Assembly (NCBI RefSeq): GCF_040054535.1
Contig: NC_090797.1
Span: 15,156,001-15,220,000 of the forward strand
Direction of reading: 5' to 3'
Length of the DNA: 64,000 bases
Origin: Antennarius striatus
Taxonomy: Eukaryota; Chordata; Actinopteri; Lophiiformes; Antennariidae
Both the position numbers and the translations under genes were made by a program. Below are positions 21,425-30,847 of the stretch, one piece after another (within the stretch, counting starts at the first letter, position 1; each line of letters begins with the position of its first letter). The notes beneath the pieces are model-generated. The model did no database searches. It was not told the DNA's origin and saw only the letters and a list, made by a program, of their open reading frames with translations.

Positions 21425-21730
21425 AAGTACCAAATGTAGCCACAAGAGGACACAAACCAGTGTCTTATTGTACCAGTCCCAAGCCCAGATAAATGCAGCG
21501 GGTTGCATCAGGAAGGGCATCTGATGTAAAACTTTTGCCAAATCAAACATGTGAATCAAACTTATGACTTCCATACCGGATCAGTCGAGGCCCGAGTTAA
21601 CAACGACCACCATCGGTGCTGTTGACCTACAGGGTGCTGGTGGAAATTGGACAACTGTTGGTCAAAGAAGGAGAGGAGGGAAGTGTGTCCGTAGGAAGAG
21701 AGAGAAGAGTACGGGAAGAGTATAGGACTG
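21425..21730 (+). mobile_element. RTE-like LINE leader fragment
   Basis: Only the 5' leader of the RTE-like LINE, from TGTAGCCACAAGAGGACACA to a GGAAGAGTATAGGACTGAG end, without any endonuclease. It is more diverged than the 17.5-kb copy. Confidence 0.8.
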
Positions 21731-22424
21731 AGTTTGATTGTTCAGTTGTTTTACCACCAACATAACGGTCTTTTCACGCACACAAATGTGCTCTCGTCTA
21801 TAGCAGGTTCTGTTGAATAGGGAAATATATTTAAACGTTTTATTGTTGTGTAAATAAAACAGTAAATCTGTATACGAACTTTACAAAAACAGTTGAGAAG
21901 AATATTCATACCGTTGCGTATACCAATATTATATAAGAACTGAAATCAAAAGATGACATGTAGCTTGTTTGCATGGTTTCCTTGATACAGTAACAGACAA
22001 AACTGCTTTAGTTGGCTGTGACATTGTACTGCCTATAACTGCTATAAAGGTCCTCCAAGTTTTATTTTCTGTCTGTTTTAGTCACGATACACACAGGAGT
22101 TGATAATTGATGAAAAGAAAAAGAAATCAGCACGAAATAGAAGAAAACAAATGTGGCCTAATATTTTATGTTACTGATTGTTCTCTTCCCATTGCTTCAC
22201 ATTCTGGTGGAATACAGAGTGACATTTATCCTCTACTGAAGTATTAACACATTCTCATCCTTTTTTAACAGACATTGGCAGAAGGGACCCAAATACACAG
22301 AGTATCACAGTGAATTAGATGCAAAAAAGTGAAAAAGTGGGGTTCGTCTTACATTCGGGTTCTAGAAATTATACCCATTCACAACGCTAGATGGCGCCAG
22401 ATATCTTTAAAGCGAAGGCTGAAC
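21731..22424. other. piggyBac 3' noncoding side and flank
   Basis: No coding sequence seen. It probably includes the 3' end of the piggyBac element that follows on the minus strand; I could not define its terminal repeat or a TTAA duplication. Confidence 0.4.
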
Positions 22425-24692
22425 TTATCTTCCCAGGCTAAAACGAACCCCTGTCACGAAGAAGAAAAATAAAAATAGTGGCAAGAAAGAACTCCTTCCA
22501 CCCCTTCTAACACACACCCGACATTTCCTTGAGGGATGTGCTTTCCTGGTGGTGGCCCTCAAATGTTCCAGCTTGTGCCTGGACATCAGGCCATCGAGTC
22601 TGCCTTCTGGGTCTCTGTTTCTGCGTGACCTGGTTTGCAGCACGTCTTCGACCTCCATCTCCTCGCCCTCCTCATGTGACACGTACCCCTTTTCAGTCCA
22701 GGACCTTGCAATACACTTCATGAAATCAAGGTGTGATTTCTTGATCCCTGGGTTCCTGGACCTGAACAACACATAGGCGTTGTACACACAAATCTGGAAC
22801 AAATAGGCGACAAACTTTTTTGTCCAGTTTTGAGTTTTCCTGATGAAGGGGTAGTACGCGATGTTCTGGTCAAGTTTGTCCACCCCATTCATGCAGGAAT
22901 TGTACTGTACCACACACTCCGGTTTGAGCTGTGCCACTTTGTCCCGCTGACCCTTCTGCCACACCTCCACCCTCTGCATCCTGTCGTTGTGGCAGGTTGT
23001 TATCATCCGCACCAGGCGCTTGTCCTGCCAGGCCAAGACCAGTACCCGGCCGTTGTGTCGCACCACCTTCCCCTCCTCACCCAAGTCTGTCTTTGATGGC
23101 TCTCTGATGATCTGTGGTTCCCCACGGTTTTTCCTCAGAGTTCCACAGACATTAGTTTTTTTTTTACACAACTGCTCACACAGTTTTACGGAATTATAAA
23201 AATTGTCCATGAATATTGTGTACCCCTGCTCGGTCAGGCGGTCAAGGAGGGAGAACACAATGTCTGGGAGTGTGCTCGGCTGGCCAATATAAGGCAACAT
23301 ATTATAACAATAGCCAGTCCGCGAGTCACACAAAATATAAGATTTGATGCCATATTTGACTGGCTTCTGAGGGTTGTAAACCCTGAAGTTCAGGCGGCCA
23401 CGCCACTGCAACATCCCCTCATCTATGCAAATGTTTTCATGGGGCTGATACAGCTCTTTGAATTTAGAAATAATAGAATCAAGGACAGGACGCACTTTAT
23501 AAAGTTTATCTCCAGCATCCTGTGAGGCATTGTCATTGAAGTGGAGAAACTTCCCAATTAGCTGGAACCTGTTGCGTGGCATGGTGTTGTTGAAGTACGG
23601 AATGGCTTCCATTGGATCCTCACTCCAGTACATGCTGACGCTGGGCTTCTTTATGTAGCCGGTGAGGAACGTAAGACCCAAGTATTTTTTGAGCTCTGGA
23701 ACTGTCACCGGTTTCCACACCCTCTCTCTGGAGTGTGGCAGAGCTTCAGGATGTGCCTGTATAAACTGCCGTGCGTACAGGTTGGTCTGAGACGCAATGT
23801 GACCCCGCAGCTCGTCAGTCAGAAACAGCTCCATGAAGTCAACCGGCTGGTCTGAATCCAGGTCTGCAGCCACATTCTGGGGACCAGGGGTTGCCACGAA
23901 TGGGAACTTAGTGGGTTCCCAGCCATCATTACCCCAAACACCTGCATCCACCTCCAGTGATTGGCGTCTCCTCGGACCTCTCCCTCTTGCAGGTGCACGT
24001 CCTCTACTCGTTTTAGGGACTGTAAAATATAGAAATAAATATACAATTTTACACTATATATATATGCATGCCTGAAATAAGTAGGATATCATTTTACACT
24101 ATATATATATATATATACACACATGCCTGAAATATGTACCATTCTAGAAAACGTACACACACACACACATTATACATATATACACACACATGCCTGAAAT
24201 AAGTACCATTTTACACAAAAGAGTAATACATTCATAGATGGGGAACAACTTATGCTAGATGGAGGGCCGACACGTGTTTTTTACATCATGCAACAAAGTA
24301 GCAAAATAGTAACCTTTGCTCCTCAGATCCTCCGTGGGCTCCCACGGGTCTGGGGAGGACTCCCTGCTGCTTTCTGACGGTATCCATTCAGATGACGAGT
24401 CCGGGTCCGGTTCAGAGTCAGAACTGTCGCCGGACAGACGCAGCGGAGAACTTTCCGCACCAGCGCTCCCACGTGGGACGCCGCCGAACTGCGGGAGGCC
24501 CCCGCTACAACCCGCCACGTTTTCCTCGCCTCCGCTCCGGTTTTCAACCTCCTTGGGTGCATCTCCTGCACACCCCCGATCCTTACTGCTCTCGCTCATT
24601 TTCACAGCAGCTACACTGCCAGACAAGCTCTGTGCCAGTGTTAGCTGCTTGAATTTGCCTCCTCCACATGCTTTCGCGTTGCGCTTCGCCAT
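22425..24692 (-). CDS. piggyBac transposase, two exons, open frame (left arm)
   Basis: Cut-and-paste transposase of the piggyBac family. Exon 1 24,692-24,314 starts at MAKRNAK and encodes a Ser/Asp/Glu-rich N-terminus. A GT-AG intron follows; exon 2 runs 24,019-22,425. Joined length is 658 codons including stop, in frame. The catalytic aspartates are visible in CIDEGML, FMDNFYNS and MNGVDKLDQ, with the conserved YIGQPS/IKSYILCDSRTG region between. The C-terminal cysteine-rich finger begins with CRVC but then becomes a hydrophobic run (LPLFLFFFFV), so the usual zinc-binding domain is cut short. An upstream ATG at 24,806 in the same frame would add 38 residues. The mirror copy has a 1-bp deletion. 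Confidence 0.85.
24100..24200. repeat. AT/AC microsatellites within the piggyBac intron
   Basis: Alternating TATATA and CACACA tracts separated by repeated ATGCCTGAAATA(A/T)GTA motifs, four occurrences between 24,068 and 24,212. They lie inside the proposed intron. Confidence 0.7.
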
Positions 24693-24857
24693 TTTGCTCT
24701 CCACTACTGCCCCAACACCGACGCTTCTTCGTCGCTTTATCTGGTGATCTAGGGTGTGAAACACTGCCCCCAACCGGAATAAATGGAATACAAGGCTGAA
24801 AATCACACAGAATGTGCGAAACGCTTTGATCTAACGTTCCCTATAAAAAAAGCCTAA

Positions 24858-24937
24858 GACGAAATATCTCGACTTTGGCACTCAACGTTTGGATTCTATA
24901 AGACAAAATATTTCGTCTTTGGCACTCTATGAGTGCA
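24858..24937 (+). repeat. Duplicated palindromic motif beyond the piggyBac 5' side
   Basis: Two direct copies of an AAGAC(G/A)AAATAT..CTTTGGCACTC motif. In the right arm one copy is the perfect palindrome AAGACGAAATATTTCGTCTT at about 53,528-53,547. It could be subterminal repeat of the piggyBac element. Confidence 0.5.
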
Positions 24938-25021
24938 CTTTCAACACACTTTCTACTATTCCATCTACAGCACATATGTTTTAATCCCAGTCAAACACAA
25001 TCAATCAGACTTTTTGTTTTT

Positions 25022-25155
25022 CCAGCTCACACATTCACACCTGAGCTCAGCAATCATACACTCAGTTACACAGAATCACTTATGACGTCCAAGCAAACAG
25101 TTTTCTACACTCATAAAAAACTAACAAAAAAAACAACAACTTCATTTTATCCCAA
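25022..25155 (+). repeat. Interspersed repeat, copy of the 4024-4141 sequence
   Basis: Shares CACACCTGAGCTCAGCAATC through TTTATCC with 4,030-4,145. The family is unknown. Confidence 0.55.
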
Positions 25156-25539
25156 GCTTGTATGTTCAGATTATTTGATTGGTATGCTTGTACTTTCGGT
25201 GGGCTTATCAGTCACACAAGTTCTCATTGGCTCTGATCTTCCCATACACGTATGGTCGGATCTTATCAAACACACACTAACTCTGGGTGACCTTATTTCA
25301 GCCGGGTGACGTTTAAGAAATGCACCCCTATGTATACACGGATGTATGCCAGACACTGAAAGACTCATTTTATAGTTTAAAGTTTATATCAATTACTTAT
25401 ACAGTTTATGCATCCATACGCCCCTTTTATTTCAGAGGAAAATGTGTGCAGAAGGGGGACTTCAATTTAGATTAGATTCAACTTAGATTCATGCTCATGA
25501 AGTGATTGTTACATTTGGCTGCAGCCTTTTTCTATGTTA
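25156..25539. other. Unassigned spacer
   Basis: No gene recognised; conserved in the right arm at about 52,909-53,290. Confidence 0.4.
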
Positions 25540-26373
25540 CAGGTAGTCGCCGACTTACGACCTATGCAACTTGCGACCGATCGACTTTACGACCACAATG
25601 TCCGGGTAGGGCGGGGCATTCCCTCCAGCCACAGTACTCACGCTCTGAGGCTCCCGCGCTCTCTCCAGTCCCCACGGCGCACACACGCTGTTCAGTCACA
25701 CTGAGATCAGCAGCCCAGCCCACTACTGATGGGCTGGGCTGCTTAGGAGGCTGTGACGGAGAAATGTATGAATGGCGTATGGAAAAACTGTCAAGCGTTA
25801 CGTGAACTCTTCTGCTGGATTTGAAAGTGACGAAGAACTTGATCAGATTCGGGAGAAAATAGTGAAACTGGCAAAAAACCTCTCCTTGGAGAACTCACGA
25901 ATGATCGCGCTGTAAGAAGAACTGATCGCGCTGGAAGAAGAAAGAGTGGAAGAAGAAGAGAGAAGAGAAGCAGAGAAAGAAGAGGAGGAAACAGAAAAAA
26001 TGTTCACCACCAAAGGCTTGTCAGAAGGCTTTTCCCTGTTAAATAAACTCCGTGCACACTTTGAAGAAATGGACATAGAACATAGAAACATTTGCAAGGA
26101 TTGAACGGATGGCAAACGACGCTTTCCGTCCATATCGTGAAATTTATGAGGAGAAAAAGAAACGAACAATTCAGACAAAGCTCACAATGATTATGAAAAG
26201 ATCGTCTCCCGCTCCCACCAACCCACACGCTGCCCCAGCTGACGATGCGGACGACCCCCAGCCAAGAACCAGCGCTGCTGGATTTAATTTTTACTTAAGA
26301 GTCGATTTACGACCAAGTCGAGTTACGACCGATCTGTCGGTCCCAATCGCGGTCGTAAGTCGGCGACTACCTG
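25540..26373 (+). mobile_element. Tigger-like (pogo) transposon, internally deleted, left
   Basis: An 834-bp element with perfect 23-bp terminal inverted repeats starting CAGGTAGTCGCCGACTTACG and a TA duplication on each side (25,538-25,539 and 26,374-26,375), as in Tc1/mariner elements. The inside keeps a purine-rich coding remnant from about 25,770 (GFESDEELDQIREKIVKLA, GLSEGFSLLNKLRAHFEEMD, PYREIYEEKKKRTIQTKL), which matches the C-terminal tail of Tigger transposases. The DNA-binding and DDE domains are gone. Stops at 25,913 and near 26,102 interrupt it. Confidence 0.85.
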
Positions 26374-26375
26374 TA

Positions 26376-26900
26376 TTTCACAAATTATGGTTCCTAAATT
26401 TTCCTTTATATTACTTTATTCACTTACATTATACTTATATTTTTTACTTGATTTCCTTATTTTTTATCGCCCGGTTATATTGTTTAGTTGCAGTCCAAGG
26501 GTCGGATCACTATCTTTCAACTCCTCAACATCTTTGTACAAGTCAAACCATGCATGCAATTCTCTTTGACTCTTCTCGCGAGGTTTTTCAGGCAGTCCGC
26601 CGACTGCAACCTGAGATGCCAATTTTTTATTTATTTTTTATTTTTTTAACCTTTTTTATCCAGGTTAGCCTGATTGAGATTAAAAATCTCTTTTTTAAGA
26701 GGGAGCTGGGCCAAGAAGGCAACAAAAAGTTTCAGACACACAGATCATTTCAGATAAAAAATAAATTACAACATTTTACCGATAAGAGATGTACAGTATA
26801 AAATAGACATCAATAAAGACGACAAACAACAAGTGATTTGAGCCATAGGCTATGGGGAGAAACAGTTGCATGTTTCAGCATCTGCCCTACCCTTAACCAT
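26376..26900. other. AT-rich retroposon-like stretch
   Basis: No gene. The segment with CAGGTTAGCCTGATTGAGAT and AAAATCTCTTTTTTAAGAGGGA (a short hairpin) is a frequent fish repeat. Conserved at 51,550-52,070. Confidence 0.4.
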
Positions 26901-27712
26901 TAACCAATTTAACTTGGTCTTTTAATAAAACGCCAGTTGGATGATCAGGAATGTCTCTCAAATCAAACCGCTCCTTCTCCCGATCAAATTCACCTTCCAT
27001 GACTGCAGTTGTTGCTCCCAGAGCAGAGTTCCCAGAACTCGGAGGTCCCAGACCTCAGACTAGTCACAGTGTTTCTTGGACAGAGGAGGACAACTGTCTC
27101 ACAACAAGACAGCTACGAGCCTCACAATTCCTCAACACAAACAATTCACTATTTCTCAGCGCGCAATTTCAAACGAGGAATTCTAGTCCTCCAGATTCTT
27201 TACCAAATAGTAAAGAACGGACAACCTCCAGGACCAAATAGTCCCACTGGACACTCTAGATGTCTCAATTACTCTTTATTAAGTGCACAACAGTCCTTTG
27301 ATTTCAAGCGAACAACCTCCCAGTCCAGAAATTTTTGAAGGGAGTGGAACCCTTCGGGATTTACAACCTTTTCGTGATAGGACGCCGCCTTCACAGGGCA
27401 CGTCTAAACCCTTTCTGCTGCCTCGCCAGACAGCCAGGGCATTTCAACCTGTTTAGGAGGAACACGGCAGTATCCTCCAGGGCCTCTAACCCAGGACAAA
27501 TAAAACAGGCCTTTCAGAAAAACATTTCCAGTCACAGTCACAATTTAGCTTATTCAAAAAACACAAGTTCAAATCAAAAAAAAAATTGACGGACCTTAGG
27601 TTCAGTATCAGTTTACAGACGGAAGATCAATTTTAGAGTAAGAATGGTCCTCTTACCTTTTCAATTGATGGCGCCTGAAGTTCAGTCTGTCAAACCAACA
27701 CCTCAGCCCAAG
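26901..27712 (-). mobile_element. Retroviral leader and start of a gag frame, left
   Basis: Minus strand, directly after the primer site. The leader is about 700 bp with no splice site proven. A short frame beginning at a minus-strand ATG near 27,000 is acidic/basic and stops after 35 codons, where the element is truncated. This is the 5' end of an endogenous retrovirus with gag nearly all lost. Confidence 0.6.
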
Positions 27713-27730
27713 ATCACGTCGGGGTCACCA
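27713..27730 (-). other. Primer binding site for tRNA-Trp, left
   Basis: Minus strand TGGTGACCCCGACGTGAT, 18 nt complementary to the 3' end of vertebrate tRNA-Trp including CCA. It lies 3 nt after the LTR. Confidence 0.8.
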
Positions 27731-27733
27731 AAT

Positions 27734-28210
27734 TGTTAGGAGGGGATTCTCTTCTCTAGCCTCCGCGTGTTCCTTTATTTTGGGTAGTGAAAATGTTGGT
27801 CACGAAAAGAGACTGGAAACAGATGAAAAGTTCTTTGAAGCTTTATTACAGAATATTCTGGGCACAAAAGGCTTATACATATGCAGTGCTAGTGTGCAAT
27901 GAAATACAGAAATCACTCAGTATTTATGTTCTTCAGTAGGCGTGTCTTAACATCAGACAATATTTCACCACACTCAGTTCCTATGTGAAACTAACAGGCC
28001 TGTCTCTTCTCAGTAAAACAACCTTCAGATGACATCCTTTTTAGACACAAGTTACAGCGCATATACTTCCATTCCTATATATGGTTACACCTTAATACAT
28101 CTGAAAGGCACAGCGCATATTGTCATATTAGGACGTGAAACATACTCCACGAAGCAGAACCAGCCGAAACCGGTCTCACTACAAAAATGCTGAGGCCACA
28201 CAGGAATACA
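27734..28210 (-). mobile_element. Endogenous retrovirus LTR, left
   Basis: A 477-bp LTR with TG...CA ends (TGTATTCCTGTG to CTCCTAACA on the minus strand). It includes an AATAAAG polyadenylation signal and a TATATAGGAATGG-like stretch in the middle. Only one LTR is found, followed by primer site and leader, so the rest of the provirus has been removed. Confidence 0.8.
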
Positions 28211-28214
28211 TCAC

Positions 28215-28900
28215 TTGGCAGTAAGATTAGGGATGAACTTGCCCAGGAAGTTGATGTTTCCCATGGCTCGCAAGACACCCTTTTGGTCGGTGGAGGCAGG
28301 CATGTCCAATTATGGCTTGCACTTTTGACTGATCAGGTTCCACACCTTCACTTGTGACCTTGTCTCCCAGGAAGGTCATCTCTGTGACACTGAAGAGACA
28401 CTTGTCCCTGTTTAGTTTTAGTCCACTTTTTTTAAATTCTCTGTAAGAGTTTCTCCAGTCTCCCATCATGTTGCTGTTGTGTTGTTCCCCAAACAAACAG
28501 GTCATCTATATAGAATCTGGTGCCTTCCAGACTCTCTATTATGGACTCCATTGCTCCGTGGAAGTTCCCTGGCACTGATTTGATGCCAAATGGGAGCGTC
28601 ACGAAACAGTAATGTCCAAATGGAGTGTTAAAGGTGGTGTATTTGCTACTTTCTGGGTCCAGCCTCAGCTGCCAGAACGCATGTGAAAGATTCACTGCTT
28701 CATTTTCTTGGTATGTTGCTACTTGCGAAGGCTCTCTGAACGTCACTACCTGTTGCCGTGTAAGTTCACTGGCGTGACATATTTTTATTGCACTGTTTAA
28801 TGTGAGGTCTGTCTCCCTCAACAGTTTCTCCCGGAGCTTCTTTTCATTAGTCCCAAAAACAATCTGGTGTCTAATCAAAATTGCAGGACTGAGAATGAAT
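28215..28900 (-). pseudogene. Ty3/gypsy gag-RT remnant, left
   Basis: Minus strand: a Gag-like helix region (EKKLREKLLRETDLTLNSAIKIC) is fused to an RT palm (FWQLRLDPESSKYTTFNTPFG, LPFGIKSVPGNF, FYIDDLFVWG), then CLFSVTEMTFLGDKVTSEGV in another phase after a frame change near 28,470. Protease and the first RT blocks are missing between them. Confidence 0.75.
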
Positions 28901-28904
28901 AAAG

Positions 28905-29115
28905 AATACTCTAATAATCCTACAGGGAAATTACTTACCTATGTTAAGTACGCGTACAGTCATACGGCATACATTATACAAGAGTGCAAGAGAATACAGC
29001 TATCACAGTTCGACAACACACGATTCACACTAAATAAACACAAGAGACATATAAATATGACTGTATAGACAAACACAACAAAACCTAATAGCATAAATAG
29101 AGTGCAGAGATCACA
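28905..29115 (+). repeat. Short repeat inserted between gypsy segments, left
   Basis: A segment starting AGAATGAATAAAGAATACTC, related to the 12,885-13,095 segment, separates the two gypsy pieces. It may be an LTR end. Confidence 0.45.
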
Positions 29116-29745
29116 CAATAGCTCACATGCCCATACGCTGGCGAGGCACTCTTTCTCGATCTGGGAATAGCGTCGCTCAGTCTCAGTCAACGTCCTGGAA
29201 CAGAATGCCACAGGTCTGAGGCCGTCTCCCTGCTCCTGTAGCAGCGCAGCTCCCAGGCCGAAGTTGCTGGCATCGGCGCTCACCACGGTTGGTTTGTTGG
29301 CGTCGTAGAACGCCAGCACTGGCGCAGAGGTCAGCATTTGCTTTACCTCCTTGAATGCTTGCTCCTGTTCGTCTCCCCAAACCCTGGCCGTGTCCTTTTT
29401 CAGGAGGCTGTTGATGGGGTGCATGACTCATGACAGGTCAGGGAGGAATTTCCCCAAAGAGTTGATCATCCCAATTGTCTGCCGTAGCTCTGTCAGGTTG
29501 GTGGGACTCGGTAGCTCTGTTATCGCTCTGACCTTGCTCATATCCGGCCTGATGCCCTCTTTGCCTATCACATGACTGAAGCACAGGATCTCAGTTTTAG
29601 TGAACTGGCACTTACTTCAGTCCAGACGCTCTGATGGTTTCTAGCACTTTGCGAAGATTCTTGTCGTGGTCCTCCCTGTCCTTGCAGAATATCAGGATGT
29701 CATCCATGACCACCATAGTGCCCTCATGGTCTCCTGAGAGACCAT
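29115..29745 (-). pseudogene. Ty3/gypsy RT-RNase H remnant, left
   Basis: Minus strand: [19 protein letters not shown] (the RT DD block), FSHVIGKEGIRPDMSKV and then [16 protein letters not shown] with [17 protein letters not shown], the RT-RNase H junction of Metaviridae. Stops lie near 29,617 and 29,428. The order relative to the other gypsy piece is not that of one element. Confidence 0.8.
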
Positions 29746-29766
29746 GAGGTATATATACCATGAGGT

Positions 29767-29769
<3 letters not shown>

Positions 29770-29824
<55 letters not shown>
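29770..29824. repeat. (AT)n microsatellite, left
   Basis: About 27 AT units at the junction of gypsy and L2 remnants; the mirror tract has about 54 units. A 12-bp-stem hairpin (CCTCATGGTCTC-CTGA-GAGACCATGAGG) lies just before it at 29,722-29,749. Confidence 0.9.
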
Positions 29825-29827
<3 letters not shown>

Positions 29828-30690
29828 GGCGACTTCTTCGGGACTGGGATGATGGTGGTGGCTTTGAGGCAGGTGGGGACAACAGCCTGGCTCAGGGAGA
29901 TGTTGAAGATGTCTGTGAAGACATCTGTGAGCTCATCAGCAGTCTCTCAGGACACGACCAGGAATGTTGTCAGGACCTGGGCTTTCCATGCGTTGGTCCT
30001 TCTGAGGACTTGCCTCACGCTGTCCTGAGAAAGTGTCAACGCCTGGTCGCCAGGAAGGGGTGGAGTCTTCTGTGCCGGGATGTTGTTGTCTGCCACAAAG
30101 CACGCAAAGAAGACATTCAGCTGATTCAGCAGAGTGGTGGAGCTGTCGCAGAACTGTGGAAGTTGGTTTGTAGTCCATAATGAACTGAATCTCCCGCCAC
30201 ATGTTCCTGGTGTCTCTGCTGTCGCTGAAGTGGGTGGCGATCCTCCTGGAGTACTGTCTCTTGGACACTCGTATGCCTCGTGACAGGTTGGCTCTCGCTG
30301 TCCTCAGGCCCACCTCGTCCCCAGCTCTGAGAAGGTTCTGGTGACCGTGACATCATCCATGCATTTCCTCATGTATGCAGTGACGGTCTCCGTGTACTCC
30401 TGGAGGTCTGTGGTGTTGTTGTGGGTGGCTGCATCTTTGGATACACTCCAGTCTGTGGTGGAGAAGCATTTTTGGAGTGCCTCTGACAACCCATCAGGCC
30501 ACACCCGTATCTGCCTTTTCACAGGTCTGACGACTCTGACGAGCGGTCTGTATGCCGGCGTTAGCATAACAGTGGTGTGGTCTGATGCCCCAAGGTGGGG
30601 GAGAGCAGGGGCTTTATAGGCATCTTTATGTGTCGTGTCAACATTGTCCAGGATGTTAGCTCCTCTGGTGAAAAAGTGGTGGGTGGGACA
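29825..30690 (-). pseudogene. L2/Maui-like LINE fragment, left
   Basis: Minus strand from 30,690: end of the endonuclease (ILDNVDTTHK, LGASDHTTVMLTPAY), then the linker (KTARANLSRGI-type ARANLSRGIRVSKRQYSRR, RDTRNMWREIQFI) and the first RT block ([16 protein letters not shown]), ending at the AT tract at IIPVPKKS. There is a frame change near 30,320 and another near 30,150. It supplies the sequence immediately before the makorin copies. Confidence 0.8.
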
Positions 30691-30772
30691 ACGGCCCACC
30701 TGAGTGGGAAGGACTTCTAACGACCCTCATTGTGTTGGGGCTTTGTGGGGGCGAGTTCCTGCCCCAGCAGGA

Positions 30773-30847
30773 CTATAAGTGTCTGGACTCAGTAGCAGTG
30801 AGTCACAACTGAAGGAGTCCTGACGTGGATGACTGAGACCTGCAGAC
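30773..30847 (+). promoter_or_regulatory. Putative TATA promoter and 5'UTR of makorin copy 2
   Basis: The CTATAAG box at about 30,773 and 75-bp distance to the start match copy 1. Confidence 0.35.

Larger units (their letters stand above)
14399..30690 (+). repeat. Outer amplicon arm, left (R-B-L)
   Basis: Reverse complement of about 64,000-42,690 (less the LINE at 42,902-47,952). Anchor pairs: 14,399/64,000, tRNA 17,083/61,340, piggyBac start 24,692/53,749, Tigger 25,540/52,908, LTR 27,734/50,714. Their sums drift only from 78,399 to 78,448. Confidence 0.9.

Noticed and set aside
22425..24692. Domesticated PGBD-type host gene
   Set aside because: The mirror copy is frameshifted, the region is full of other transposons, and nothing shows selection; an ordinary transposon is the simpler reading.
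26109..27589. Plus-strand open frames across the Tigger tail and retroviral leader
   Set aside because: They cross a transposon end or run antisense to a retroviral leader; the compositions are Ser/Phe-rich without domains.
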